Under the pieces are notes generated by a model. It saw nothing but the letters and a program-made list of their open reading frames with translations, was not told the DNA's origin and did not search any database. Shown here piece by piece: positions 1 to 8,311 of a stretch of DNA of 52,663 bases. Source of the stretch: Ornithinibacillus halophilus (GTDB lineage: Bacteria; Bacillota; Bacilli; Bacillales; Amphibacillaceae); the NCBI RefSeq assembly GCF_900129485.1, contig NZ_FQVW01000019.1:1-52663 (forward strand), read 5' to 3'. Each line of letters opens with the position of its first letter. Positions within the stretch are counted from its first letter, which is position 1. The position numbers were made by a program, and so were the translations under genes.

Positions 1-8
1 AAGTATAG

Positions 9-158
9 CCACGTCCAGCTCCAGCGCCCAGCGACTAGTGAGACTTCCTTCACCTCCGTACGATAAGTCAACATCGACTCCCTCTGGTCGTCGTGTTTCC
101 TTTATCTCCTCCGGCTCAGTCCCAGTCCATACGTCGCTAACCGGGCGCTTGCGCTTTT
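9..158. repeat. GC-rich palindromic intergenic repeat
   Basis: This non-coding stretch is much richer in G+C than its surroundings. Its ends form an inverted repeat: AGCGCCC (23-29) and AGCGAC (30-35) on the left pair with GTCGCT (133-138) and GGGCGCT (143-149) on the right. It ends in a GCGCTTTT tract. Such compact units with inverted ends between genes look like mobile or once-mobile repeats (MITE- or BIME-like). A much shorter look-alike of its two ends fused together is seen at 38664-38693. No convincing coding frame is present. The family assignment is inference. Confidence 0.6.
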
Positions 159-176
159 GTACTATGAAAAACAATC

Positions 177-458
177 TTATCCAGAAGAAACTAATAGCAA
201 AAAGGAAAGTAGACCAATAATAGTAAAAATCTCAAGCACCACTCCAACGATACTGCATATCATGCCAGAGCTTGCCAGGCCTTTTCCACCTTCGTTTGTT
301 GTAGCAATCTCTTTGATGGCTTTTCTAGAAAATACAATTCCGATAATCCCTAGTATTCCACCAATAAATGGGGTTAGGATAGATAGAATTCCTAATGTTA
401 AAGAAACAATTGCATTACTATTCGTTTGCACACTCCGTACTTCAATTTCCTCATTCAC
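177..458 (-). CDS. DUF4190-type small membrane protein
   Basis: A 93-residue protein with two hydrophobic helices (about residues 17-42 and 64-90) separated by a short polar loop rich in Lys and Glu. The layout and the Gly-rich first helix (ILTPFIGGILGIIG) match the DUF4190 family of small bacterial membrane proteins, whose function is unknown. The start is GTG at 458, preceded by a strong GGAGGTG ribosome site at good spacing. It stands alone on the minus strand and reads toward the GC-rich repeat at the window edge. Confidence 0.75.
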   Translation of the reverse strand: MNEEIEVRSVQTNSNAIVSLTLGILSILTPFIGGILGIIGIVFSRKAIKEIATTNEGGKGLASSGMICSIVGVVLEIFTIIGLLSFLLLVSSG

Positions 459-677
459 AATAATTCACCTCCAAAAAGTCGAATTAAAAACTATTTTATT
501 TATTATTATGTATTGGGTTTGCCATGTTTAAATATTATATTATCATACTCCTTGTGTATCTAGAATAGTATGAAATTCATTCTAAAGATAAATGATTCCT
601 ACTGTTTGAAGTTTCACTTTATGATAAAATTGTAAAAAGAATAAGAAGGTTTGTATTAATGTAATTCTTCATGGGAT

Positions 678-1133
678 GTGATTTCAATCAGCAAGAAAGA
701 TGACAAAGAATTAGGTGTAGGTGGAAAAATAACAGTATTTACTTTATTAACCATTGTTGTATTAGGAGCTCTGGCAGCATTTCTAGCGATCGTTGCTTTT
801 GGCTTCATCGGTTTCTTTCAAATTTTTGAGGCGGAGTATGATTCCTTTGGAAGTCTTTTTTCCTATATAGTGATTGCGTTTATTATTAGTATTTTTCTAG
901 AATTATTTGCTCGCGCCTTATTTAATGTAATGTCTCTATACATATCAAGCAAAGTAAAAACGTTTGTTGTTAGGTTGATTCTTGACGCAGGCTGTACATG
1001 GTTTGTCTTATTCCTAGTTGATGAATGGATGACTAGTGTACAAATTCCTGCACTTACAGAGTTAGCGTTAGCACTATTATTATTTTTAATTGAATATTTA
1101 TTTGATGGAAATGGGAAGGAGAAAACGGAATGA
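678..1133 (+). CDS. YrvL/YvrL-like membrane regulatory protein
   Basis: A 151-residue integral membrane protein with about four hydrophobic segments, a short charged N-terminus and an acidic/basic tail. Length and segment pattern resemble the YrvL (PF14184) family. The Bacillus subtilis member YvrL is a membrane-bound negative regulator of the SigO sigma factor system. No sigma factor gene is visible nearby, so that role is not supported here. The GTG start at 678 has only a weak ribosome site. The stop overlaps the next start by 4 nt, so it is translationally coupled to the following gene. Confidence 0.55.
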   Translation: MISISKKDDKELGVGGKITVFTLLTIVVLGALAAFLAIVAFGFIGFFQIFEAEYDSFGSLFSYIVIAFIISIFLELFARALFNVMSLYISSKVKTFVVRLILDAGCTWFVLFLVDEWMTSVQIPALTELALALLLFLIEYLFDGNGKEKTE

Positions 1134-1591
1134 CTACGTATCATTCGCGTTCAAGCAACTCCATATTAACAGCCCTTATTGTTGTTGGAGTACTAATTGC
1201 ACGAGACTATCATTTGGTTTTATTAATCATTCCTACTATCTTACTTCTCATAGGACTATTGCGATTGCAGGTAGAGATAGATGAGGAAATTAAGATTACC
1301 ATTTGCTTTATCCGTTTACCATTGTTCCAAAAAAGTGTATCTGCTGAAAAGATTAGTAGTATTAAATTTACTCGTGCAATGTGGGCTAAGAAACGATCCG
1401 TTGTGAAGTTCAAAAATGGTTTCTTCCTCTTTTTAACTCAATATTATCCAGGTGATTTTTACGAAAAATTAATGGACTTTTCATCTCAGTACCAAATCCC
1501 TGTTAAAAAAACTAAAGATTTTGAAACTATTATTAGACTGGAACGTAAGAAAATGAATAAGGAGGAAGGTAGAAATGAAGAACTTTTTTAA
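1130..1591 (+). CDS. Hypothetical membrane protein, two helices plus soluble domain
   Basis: A 153-residue protein. Residues about 10-45 form two closely spaced hydrophobic helices. The rest is a soluble, beta-rich looking domain that ends in a charged Lys/Glu tail. The two-helix plus small-domain layout recalls bacterial PH-domain membrane proteins, but no diagnostic motif was recognised and the function is unknown. The ATG start follows AAGGAG at good spacing and overlaps the upstream stop (ATGA). It belongs to the 678-1784 set of small membrane proteins, all overlapping. Confidence 0.6.
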   Translation: MTTYHSRSSNSILTALIVVGVLIARDYHLVLLIIPTILLLIGLLRLQVEIDEEIKITICFIRLPLFQKSVSAEKISSIKFTRAMWAKKRSVVKFKNGFFLFLTQYYPGDFYEKLMDFSSQYQIPVKKTKDFETIIRLERKKMNKEEGRNEELF

Positions 1592-1784
1592 AAAATATTT
1601 TAATAGTATTGCATTAATTGTTGGTACGATTACTTTTATAGCAAACGTTCCTGCCTTTCTAAATAGAGAAGGTGGAATGGTTGCACTGATATTCGGGGGT
1701 ATTGGCTTATTGGCATGGTTAGTTCTAACGATTGCCATTCATAAAGAGAACAATGAGAAACCAGATCATCGAACAAGTGGCTAA
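1575..1784 (+). CDS. Small two-helix membrane protein
   Basis: A 69-residue protein with two hydrophobic helices (about residues 10-28 and 35-55) and a charged C-terminus. An excellent AAGGAGGAA ribosome site lies just before the ATG, inside the 3' end of the upstream gene, with which it overlaps by 17 nt. No family was recognised. Its position as the last of three overlapping membrane-protein genes suggests a shared transcript and perhaps a shared complex, which is inference only. Confidence 0.6.
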   Translation: MKNFFKKYFNSIALIVGTITFIANVPAFLNREGGMVALIFGGIGLLAWLVLTIAIHKENNEKPDHRTSG

Positions 1785-1795
1785 GGGGAGAAGCT

Positions 1796-2404
1796 ATGGA
1801 ATCAATTAAAAAACTACATGTTTCATCATATAATCAACAAGCGGAAGCGAGAAATGCATTGACACTGCCAGAATGGAAGAAGAGGGAACGACAGAACTTT
1901 TATGAAAAATTAGTTAAAGGGCAATCCTTACTAGAATTAGGGGCAGGACCTGGACATGATAGTTTATTTTTCAAAGATAATGGGATCCAAACAATGAGTA
2001 TTGACTTATCACCAGAGATGATTCGACTATGCAAGGAAAAAGGATTAGATGCCAAGGTAATGAGTTTTGAAAAACTAGATTTTCCGGACCAATCCTTTGA
2101 TGCCATATGGGCTTTAAATTGTCTCTTACACGTACCTAAAAATGAAATTAGAAACGTATTATCCGAGATTAAAAGAGTTTTAAAGCCTTCTGGGTTATTC
2201 TACATGGGTGTTTATGGTGGGCAAGATTCTGAAGGTATTTGGGAAGAAGATACCTATGAACCAAAACGATTTTTTTCCTTTTATAAAGATGAGCAAATCC
2301 AGACAATCTTAAAGGAATTTTTTGAAATCGAGTATTTTCAAGTACTTCCCGTAGAAGCATTTGGTGGTAATTTAAGTTTCCAATCAATTATTCTCAGAAA
2401 TTAA
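1796..2404 (+). CDS. Class I SAM-dependent methyltransferase
   Basis: A 202-residue soluble protein with a Methyltransf_11-type Rossmann fold. Motif I reads LLELGAGPGHDS (about residues 46-57) and binds S-adenosylmethionine. The acidic residue of motif II lies in MSIDLSPEM. The FDAIWALNCLLHVP segment matches the motif IV/V region, and LSEIKRVLKPSGLF matches the usual post-motif helix. The substrate cannot be deduced. The ATG start has AGGGGAG upstream and follows the previous stop by 11 nt, so it probably belongs to the same transcript. Confidence 0.88.
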   Translation: MESIKKLHVSSYNQQAEARNALTLPEWKKRERQNFYEKLVKGQSLLELGAGPGHDSLFFKDNGIQTMSIDLSPEMIRLCKEKGLDAKVMSFEKLDFPDQSFDAIWALNCLLHVPKNEIRNVLSEIKRVLKPSGLFYMGVYGGQDSEGIWEEDTYEPKRFFSFYKDEQIQTILKEFFEIEYFQVLPVEAFGGNLSFQSIILRN

Positions 2405-2454
2405 GTTGTAAGTAAGTTACATGCGTATATCAAGTTGGAATGGGAGAGGTTCTG

Positions 2455-2622
2455 TTGGGAGAATTTTATTTACTATTAGCTATTGTCTTTGTTGGAGTAA
2501 TTGTCCTTGGTATGTATGAAACAAAGAAGAAAAATGAAGTGAAGCTAGAAGAGATAAAATTAGAACGAGAAAAGATTGCACTAGAACAGAAAAAAATGGA
2601 CCATGAAAATGCAAAATTATGA
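2455..2622 (+). CDS. Small membrane protein with charged coiled-coil tail
   Basis: About 55 residues. An N-terminal transmembrane helix is followed by a highly charged Lys/Glu helix (KLEEIKLEREKIALEQ) that should form a coiled coil. An in-frame ATG exists at 2440, but GGGAGAGG at 2442-2449 is spaced correctly for the TTG at 2455, so the TTG is preferred. The 3' end overlaps the following hydrolase gene by 20 nt. Function is unknown. Single-helix proteins of this kind are common and mostly uncharacterised in Bacillaceae. Confidence 0.55.
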   Translation: MGEFYLLLAIVFVGVIVLGMYETKKKNEVKLEEIKLEREKIALEQKKMDHENAKL

Positions 2623-3514
2623 GCTTTTAACAATTAATCACCGGAAAATAGAGGTACTTAGAAAAGGAAATAGTGGTCCACCTATTATTATTTTAGCAGG
2701 AATGGGTTGTTCATTTGATGAATGGTATGAAGTCACAGATACAATAAGCACATATAGTAAGGTAATTCTTTTTCATAGACCCGGTTTAGGAAAAAGTGAA
2801 ATAGGGAATGAACCTCGCACAACAACGGCAGTAGTCGAGGAATTAAAAAAAATGTTGGATCAAATTGTGCTGAATGAATCTGTAATATTAATTGGACATT
2901 CCTATGGTGGTCTGTGTGTACAACATTTTGCTAAGGTATATCCCGAGAAGGTTTCTGGAGTAATTCTAGTAGATTCTACTTCTGTTGATTTAAAAAAATT
3001 AGATGAATTATATTTACCTGTTTTAGATGAAGAAGGATCAGATGCCCATTGGTTAGAAAAATGCCTTGAATACTCTAAGATGACATCTAATGAATTAAAA
3101 AGGGAGATTCAGCCAAGCCTTACAAAACAACAAAGGAGGCTTCCTTTTTATATACAGAATCGTTTATTAGAATTTCAAGTTAATCCATCAATGTATCAAG
3201 CAATGTATTCTGAGATAACAAATTGGAAAGACGATGCAGAACTAATAAAGAATTTGGGTGAATTTCCAGACCTACCACTAATTGTGATTAAACGAGATAA
3301 AGAATATAACATTCTATTAAGTGTACAAGAAGGTTATCCTGAAGATGAGTTAAGGTTACTTGAAGAAACATGGGGAAAATTAATTCATGCCCAGGCTAAT
3401 CTGAGTGAAAGAAGTGAATTGATATTAGCTAATAATGCTACCCATGCTATCTATTTAGAGCGGCCGGACATCATTAATCTTGCATTGCAAAAGCTACTAA
3501 ATCAAAGACAGTGA
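2603..3514 (+). CDS. Alpha/beta fold hydrolase
   Basis: A 303-residue alpha/beta hydrolase. The oxyanion region follows the IILAGMG strand, the nucleophile elbow is GHSYGG (serine at about residue 98), and the likely catalytic His is in NATHAIYLERP near the C-terminus. No signal peptide is seen, so it is probably cytoplasmic. The substrate is unknown; relatives include esterases, lipases and epoxide hydrolases. The start overlaps the upstream small gene by 20 nt and has a weak ribosome site. ATG 2609 is an alternative start. Confidence 0.85.
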   Translation: MKMQNYELLTINHRKIEVLRKGNSGPPIIILAGMGCSFDEWYEVTDTISTYSKVILFHRPGLGKSEIGNEPRTTTAVVEELKKMLDQIVLNESVILIGHSYGGLCVQHFAKVYPEKVSGVILVDSTSVDLKKLDELYLPVLDEEGSDAHWLEKCLEYSKMTSNELKREIQPSLTKQQRRLPFYIQNRLLEFQVNPSMYQAMYSEITNWKDDAELIKNLGEFPDLPLIVIKRDKEYNILLSVQEGYPEDELRLLEETWGKLIHAQANLSERSELILANNATHAIYLERPDIINLALQKLLNQRQ

Positions 3515-3524
3515 GGTGAAGAAA

Positions 3525-3881
3525 GTGGATTTTATTATTGGTATCATTGTTTTAATACCAGTAGTTGGAATTATTTATTTTATCGCTAAATGGTATTTAT
3601 CCGAATCTTTTAATCCTCATGCGATCGTACGATATGGATTACTTTTTATAATTGGAACTCTAATAGGTGGAACGGTCATGTACGTATATTCTAATTTCGG
3701 TCTAGAAAGTACTTTGGATCGATTCGGTTTGCTCGCTGCTGCTGCATTGACGATATGGATCGATATTAAGAAACATCAAAATGAAGGTGAGCTATTCAAT
3801 AAGGCGTTTACTAAGCTACTGATTTTTAGTGCATGTATATTAGGAATAGCGCCAATCGTTTGGAATACCCTTCCTCTCTAA
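3525..3881 (+). CDS. Hypothetical four-helix membrane protein
   Basis: About 118 residues with four hydrophobic segments and an amphipathic stretch (DIKKHQNEGELFNKAF) before the last helix. No family was recognised. GAGGTGA at 3513-3519 fits the GTG at 3525; an in-frame GTG at 3516 lies inside that site and is less likely. It begins 10 nt after the hydrolase stop, so the two are probably co-transcribed. Confidence 0.6.
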   Translation: MDFIIGIIVLIPVVGIIYFIAKWYLSESFNPHAIVRYGLLFIIGTLIGGTVMYVYSNFGLESTLDRFGLLAAAALTIWIDIKKHQNEGELFNKAFTKLLIFSACILGIAPIVWNTLPL

Positions 3882-3893
3882 ATGGTAGAATCG

Positions 3894-4080
3894 ATGTGAG
3901 GACATATAGTACTTTAATTGATTGAAAACAGGTAGTTTTTACCTGTCCGAGGACATTTGGTATCTTATTTGGATAATATAAATAACACATTATACTAATT
4001 CTAGTAGTATAAGAGATTAAATGTCCGAACAGATATGAAACTACGCGTATTTTACTAATTAACGGAAAATATGACCGAAT
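3894..4080. repeat. Dispersed GGACAT repeat, copy A
   Basis: A non-coding, AT-rich stretch with repeated GGACAT motifs: direct at 3900-3905 and 3951-3956, inverted (ATGTCC) at 4021-4026. Each is followed after three or four bases by a variant of GTACGTTAT. Two hairpins are embedded, ACAGGTA/TACCTGT (3928-3946) and TTATACTA/TAGTATAA (3990-4012). The sequence TATTTTACTAA near 4050 recurs in a second locus at 41890-42075 with the same GGACAT motifs. Confidence 0.5.
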
Positions 4081-4095
4081 CATAGGTGATTAACG

Positions 4096-4536
4096 ATGAT
4101 TAGACACGCAGTCGGCGCTATTGTTTATCAGCACGATAAATATCTACTTGTACATAAAATAAAAATCAATACGAAAACAGGTAAAGAAAAAATCCAGGGT
4201 GAGTGGGATTTTATTAAGGGTGGCGTAGAGAAAGATGACACAGACCTAACAACAGCCATTCTTCGTGAACTAGAAGAAGAAACTGGTTCAAAAGAATACG
4301 AGATTGTAAGACAGTTTAATGAGAAAATTTATTTCAATTTTCCATCGCATATAGCATCAAAAATTGGCTACGAAAAACAAGAAACTACCATGTTTTTGGT
4401 TGAATTTCTAGGTGACAGTCTTACTCCTGCTGATGATGAGATTAGTGAATTATTATTTGTAGAAAAAGACGAAGTTCCTACTAAGCTTACCCATTCAGAA
4501 TCAAGAGAATACTTTGAGCAATACATAGGAGGATAA
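4096..4536 (+). CDS. Nudix hydrolase
   Basis: A 146-residue Nudix-fold hydrolase, expected to cleave a nucleoside-diphosphate-linked compound. The Nudix box runs from GGVEKDDTDL to RELEEETG. The metal-binding RExxEE core is intact, but the Glu normally eight residues before the Arg is Thr next to an Asp. The N-terminal strand (AVGAIVYQHDKYLLVH) fits the fold. ATG 4096 is preceded by GGTGAT. It is followed after 2 nt by an acetyltransferase gene, so the two form an operon. The substrate cannot be inferred. Confidence 0.88.
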   Translation: MIRHAVGAIVYQHDKYLLVHKIKINTKTGKEKIQGEWDFIKGGVEKDDTDLTTAILRELEEETGSKEYEIVRQFNEKIYFNFPSHIASKIGYEKQETTMFLVEFLGDSLTPADDEISELLFVEKDEVPTKLTHSESREYFEQYIGG

Positions 4537-4538
4537 AT

Positions 4539-5033
4539 ATGAATTTTACGATCCGCAAAGCAAATCAAGAGGATAAAAAACAAGTACAGGATGTAGCGAC
4601 ATCAAGCTGGCATTCTACATATGAAGGAATAATTCCCATTGAAGTACAGGATAACTTTTTAAATGCTGCTTACAGTGATGAAAATATGAAATATCGCATA
4701 GAGAATTCCTTATTATTAGTTGCTGAAGCAGAAGGGAAAGTCGTTGGATTTGCAAATTTTTCGCCGGTAAATAAGGAAGGACAAGCAGAACTTGGGGCCA
4801 TATATTTGAAACCAGATGCTCAAGGGAAAGGAATAGGGACTGCTTTATTACAGCATGGAATTAATTCACTAGAAGATGTTAAAGAGATTTATATCAATGT
4901 AGAACGAGATAATGAAATAGGAAAAACGTTTTATGAAGCAAAAGGGTTTAACGTAGTGAAAGAGTTTGATGATGAATTTGATGGACACATTTTAAAAACG
5001 CTCCGAATGGTGTTGAAAGTGAACAGAAAATAG
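4539..5033 (+). CDS. GNAT family N-acetyltransferase
   Basis: A 164-residue single-domain GNAT acetyltransferase. The acetyl-CoA binding motif A is clear (AIYLKPDAQGKGIGTAL, with QGKGIG as the pyrophosphate loop), followed by the NVERDNEIGKTFYEAKGF segment usual for motif B. Substrates of this family range from small amines to protein N-termini, and none can be chosen here. The ATG start has a strong ATAGGAGGA site. It lies 2 nt after the Nudix gene and ends at a clear terminator. Confidence 0.88.
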   Translation: MNFTIRKANQEDKKQVQDVATSSWHSTYEGIIPIEVQDNFLNAAYSDENMKYRIENSLLLVAEAEGKVVGFANFSPVNKEGQAELGAIYLKPDAQGKGIGTALLQHGINSLEDVKEIYINVERDNEIGKTFYEAKGFNVVKEFDDEFDGHILKTLRMVLKVNRK

Positions 5034-5055
5034 TTGTTTCAGTTTCAAATCACAG

Positions 5056-5099
5056 AATGGAAGTACCCAAGTAATAAATGGGTACTTCCATTATTATTG
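5056..5099 (+). terminator. Intrinsic terminator after Nudix-GNAT operon
   Basis: A perfect 14-bp stem, AATGGAAGTACCCA (5056-5069) against TGGGTACTTCCATT (5079-5092), with a 9-nt loop and a T-rich tail. The adjoining gene on the other strand ends at 5168, so it might also act in the reverse direction. Confidence 0.8.
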
Positions 5100-5167
5100 T
5101 TCCATTAGGTTTTAATAAGTAGAGTAAAAAATCAACCGTTAGATTTGTAATAGTAATTTCTAATCTA

Positions 5168-6805
5168 TTACAATGTAGATCTTTCTTTTAATTTTTCAAT
5201 TTCAATCTCAATTTTTGAAACATCAATTCTTTCAAATAAGGGTTTAACATCTGTTAAAGTAAACGTGTTGTTTTCAATAGGCTTCCAATGAAGTTCTGCT
5301 ATACCTAAGATCTTTTTTACTTCATTGCTTGAGAACGGCAGAAAAGGGCTTAACAACTGAGCTAAATTTTCAATGATGTATAAACACGTAGTCAATGTAT
5401 CTTTGCAATCGGTTATAGACTCCTTCAATTGAATCCATGGTTGTTGTTTGTCAAAATACTTATTTGCACTTCGTATAAAATCAAAAATTATTTCAAGTGC
5501 TTGTTTAAAGCGTGCTTCAGCGATAAGTGTCCCTACCAGTGGATAAAGATTTTCAATTTCAGTTTTTACTTGAGAGTCAATTTTTCCACCTTTAATAAAT
5601 CCATCAAAGGACTTATTAACAAATTTTAATGTTCTATTCACGAAGTTTCCATAGGCACCTAATAATTCACCATTGTGACTATATACAAACTCCCTCCATG
5701 AGAAATCAGAGTCTCTATTCTCAGGTGCATTAATAGTTAAGAAATACCGGATGGAGTCTGGATGATAATGTTGAATCAAATCTGGTACCCATACGGCCCA
5801 GTTTTTACTAGTTGAGAGCTTTTTATTTTCCACAGTTAGAAACTCATTAGAAACGATGTGAGTAGGTAGAGCATGTTCTTTTATCCCCATCAAGATGGAT
5901 GGCCAAATAATGGAGTGAAATGGAATATTATCTTTTCCGTGTATATAGTAAGATTTTGTATCGTTGTTCCAATAAATAGAATCATCTTTTTTATTTTCCT
6001 TTGCCCATTTTTTACTAGCAGAATAATAACCAGATACAGCTTCAATCCATACGTAAACTTTTTTATCCTCATATCCATTTACAGGTACAGGAACACCAAT
6101 TGGTAAATCTCTTGAGACTGCACGGTCATGCAACCCTTCTTTCAAGTACCTCTCAGTTAATTTAATTGCATTTTCACGCCATAAGCCATTAGCTTTTGCT
6201 TTATTAACATAATTTTTTACTTCATCTTGAAATGCACTTAACCTAAAGTAGAAGTGTTCTGTTTCTCTTGAAATTGGGTCATCCCCACATATCTTGCATT
6301 TCTTGTTATAAAGGTCTAATGGGTCTAAGATTTTCGAACAATGATCACATTGGTCACCTCTAGCATCCTTTCCACAGTTAGGACAAAGTCCTTCGACAAA
6401 ACGGTCAGGTAAAAATTGTTCGCATGTATTACAATACGCCTGTTCAATATTCTTTTTATAAATATTTCCATTATCCAATAGTTTTAGAAAAATTTCTTGA
6501 ACAGTCTTATGATGATGCTCTGAGTCTGTGCGAGTATAGTAATCAAATGTGAAGCCAAGTTTCTCAAAGCATTCACTAAATTCTTTATGATATCTATCAG
6601 CTATTTCTTTAGGTGACACCCCTTCTTGTTTTGCTCTAATTGTAATTGGTGTTCCATTGCAATCACTTCCAGAAACATAAAGTACATTATCCCCCTTAGA
6701 TCGATAATACCGAGCTAAAATATCTCCTGTTAATAGACTTGATACATGGCCTAAATGTAATGAACCATTTGCATATGGCCAAGCCCCTCCAATTAGTACA
6801 TTCAA
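5168..6805 (-). CDS. metG: Methionyl-tRNA synthetase
   Basis: A 545-residue class I aminoacyl-tRNA synthetase that charges tRNA-Met. The HIGH motif is HLGH (17-20) and the KMSKS motif is KLSTS (329-333). Between the catalytic halves lie four CxxC pairs (C125/128, C141/144, C153/156, C170/173), the double zinc-knuckle form found in E. coli and archaeal enzymes. The protein ends after the anticodon-binding helical domain and lacks the C-terminal Trbp111/CsaA-like tRNA-binding domain seen in longer MetRSs of about 650 residues. Start is TTG at 6805 behind AAAGGAGGAATT. Expression is controlled by the T-box leader upstream. It may be a second MetRS beside a housekeeping one elsewhere, which is inference. 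Confidence 0.95.
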   Translation of the reverse strand: MNVLIGGAWPYANGSLHLGHVSSLLTGDILARYYRSKGDNVLYVSGSDCNGTPITIRAKQEGVSPKEIADRYHKEFSECFEKLGFTFDYYTRTDSEHHHKTVQEIFLKLLDNGNIYKKNIEQAYCNTCEQFLPDRFVEGLCPNCGKDARGDQCDHCSKILDPLDLYNKKCKICGDDPISRETEHFYFRLSAFQDEVKNYVNKAKANGLWRENAIKLTERYLKEGLHDRAVSRDLPIGVPVPVNGYEDKKVYVWIEAVSGYYSASKKWAKENKKDDSIYWNNDTKSYYIHGKDNIPFHSIIWPSILMGIKEHALPTHIVSNEFLTVENKKLSTSKNWAVWVPDLIQHYHPDSIRYFLTINAPENRDSDFSWREFVYSHNGELLGAYGNFVNRTLKFVNKSFDGFIKGGKIDSQVKTEIENLYPLVGTLIAEARFKQALEIIFDFIRSANKYFDKQQPWIQLKESITDCKDTLTTCLYIIENLAQLLSPFLPFSSNEVKKILGIAELHWKPIENNTFTLTDVKPLFERIDVSKIEIEIEKLKERSTL

Positions 6806-6833
6806 TACAATTCCTCCTTTAAATATAAATAAA

Positions 6834-6876
6834 AAACCTCGCCCCCAGACAAACGTTGTCTAAGGACGAGGTTATA
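6834..6876 (-). terminator. T-box attenuator terminator
   Basis: On the minus strand AACCTCGTCC pairs with GGGGGCGAGGTT and is followed by a T run, 28 nt before the MetRS start. The 5' arm lies just after the T-box core, as expected for a terminator that competes with the antiterminator. Confidence 0.88.
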
Positions 6877-7145
6877 CTCGTGATACCACCTTAATTCACT
6901 AATCACTCACATGATTAGTCTCAATAAGTACGGAACAATATATCCCACATGTAACGGGCAGTAATACCCCCACTGAATGAAGTTTCACTGATATGTTCTT
7001 ATACTCTGACATTTATAACGAGTGCCAAATCTCGTCACAACCTTACTCATTATGGAGTTCAGCTATGCAGCTCAGAGACCATATTCAATCAACTGTTCAA
7101 TACTTCTTTTCACCAACCGAAGCTCTCTGCAAAGGAATAAAGTTG
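6834..7145 (-). ncRNA. T-box leader, methionine specific
   Basis: This is the leader RNA of the downstream MetRS gene. On the minus strand it carries a stem I region with GAGCTTCGGTTGGTG, the specifier segment GAAT-ATG-G (ATG codon at 7080-7082 on the plus strand), and the T-box core AAGGTGGTATCACG (plus positions 6879-6892). That core pairs with the 3' end of uncharged tRNA. The terminator hairpin follows directly. Uncharged tRNA-Met should stabilise the antiterminator and allow transcription. The whole order of elements matches the T-box family; the specifier choice is my reading of the loop. Confidence 0.93.
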
Positions 7146-7272
7146 ATTTACTCTTCTCTTCTTTGCTTTTATATTATTTTAATCATTATACATTAAAATA
7201 TAAATAATTCAATATATTAATTAAAAATAAAAAGTTCATTCTTCGATTATTATATAATCACATTTTCTATAC

Positions 7273-8007
7273 TTAAATACCATAAAACGTTTTTAGGATG
7301 AATTCTTTTTCCGGTATGTTTTGTTTTTCAAATTCTCTTAGGAAATCTATTTTATTATATGGTACTTCTCTTATATCTATTGAAAATGCGTTCCTTTCAA
7401 TGTTAACAATTGCATATGGTGCAATGGCATCGTGTTGGCAACCGAGAGACCCAGGATTAAGATAGGTCTTTTTATCTCCACGAAAATAATGGCGTGGATG
7501 ATGATGACCAAAACAGATTAAATCAGCGTCATAAGGTTCAAACAGTGAATCCATGTTTTGTAATGAAGGTTCAACGATAGAATGAAAAGGATCTTGATGA
7601 ATGGGCACATTTATGTTGGAGGCATCAATGTAATAATGTGAATATATAATAGAAATGCCTTGTATGTTTTCCTTTATGATTCTAGGGAGTGTAGATAATT
7701 TTTCGATGTACTTTGGATTAAGTTGATTAGCTATCCACTGATGATGCTCTATTACATGCCTATGGCTATCTGGATATGGTTCTCCATTTAATAAAGCAAT
7801 AACAGCTTCATCATGATTACCTGTGATCATTGAAACATCATCTCTAGAAAACAGGATTTCTAGAACTTCATTTGTATCAGGTCCAATAGCAATCATATCT
7901 CCAAGGCAATAAATATAATGAATGTCAGTCTGTAAGTCAATGTCATTCAATACTGCTTGTAATGCATGAGAATTTCCATGAATATCAGTTATAACAGCAA
8001 ACTTCAC
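7273..8007 (-). CDS. Metallophosphoesterase (YfcE/ApaH-like)
   Basis: A 244-residue calcineurin-like phosphoesterase. Metal-ligand motifs appear in the usual order: DIHGN (8-12), GDMIAIGP, GNHDE, the His of YSHYY, and GHHHPRHY. The fold and length match bacterial members that hydrolyse phosphodiesters or act on cyclic nucleotides or diadenosine tetraphosphate; the substrate is unknown. The start is GTG at 8007 with GAGGGG upstream. It follows the DUF4177 gene by 4 nt, so the two form an operon. Confidence 0.9.
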   Translation of the reverse strand: MKFAVITDIHGNSHALQAVLNDIDLQTDIHYIYCLGDMIAIGPDTNEVLEILFSRDDVSMITGNHDEAVIALLNGEPYPDSHRHVIEHHQWIANQLNPKYIEKLSTLPRIIKENIQGISIIYSHYYIDASNINVPIHQDPFHSIVEPSLQNMDSLFEPYDADLICFGHHHPRHYFRGDKKTYLNPGSLGCQHDAIAPYAIVNIERNAFSIDIREVPYNKIDFLREFEKQNIPEKEFILKTFYGI

Positions 8008-8011
8008 AATT

Positions 8012-8212
8012 CTACCCCTCTATTTTTCTCTTAAAAATTAATTGATTAAATTCAACAGAAACTTCTAATCCACGTCCACCGACTTGTGGGATAACATTTA
8101 CAAGATCCCATCCATTTCTTCCATATTCATTTAATTTCGCTTCGAATTCTTCTCGGTCTGCACTAGTAATTCCTAATGACCATGTTTCTACTGCAAATTC
8201 CCATTTATCCAA
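8012..8212 (-). CDS. DUF4177-type small protein
   Basis: A soluble protein of about 66 residues with the pattern WEFAVETW...LNEYGRNGWDLVNVIPQ...FKRK. This matches DUF4177, a small beta-alpha-beta domain of unknown function. A GTG nine bases further upstream (8221) would put the AGGAA ribosome site directly against the start codon, so the TTG at 8212 is preferred. It is the first gene of a two-gene operon with the phosphoesterase. Confidence 0.7.
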   Translation of the reverse strand: MDKWEFAVETWSLGITSADREEFEAKLNEYGRNGWDLVNVIPQVGGRGLEVSVEFNQLIFKRKIEG

Positions 8213-8311
8213 TATGTCCACTTCCTATCTAATGTAAATTAATTCTATCTTACCACATTTTAAATGTTATAATAATTATAATCATTATGAAAATAGAAAG
8301 TGGGAATTAGA

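Noticed and set aside
38-531. Plus-strand open frames over the first 530 bases
   Set aside because: One lies in the palindromic repeat and the other is antisense to the DUF4190 gene; neither has a ribosome site.
5429-6106. Plus-strand open frames within the MetRS gene
   Set aside because: They are antisense shadows of the synthetase, Phe/Ile-rich and without start signals.
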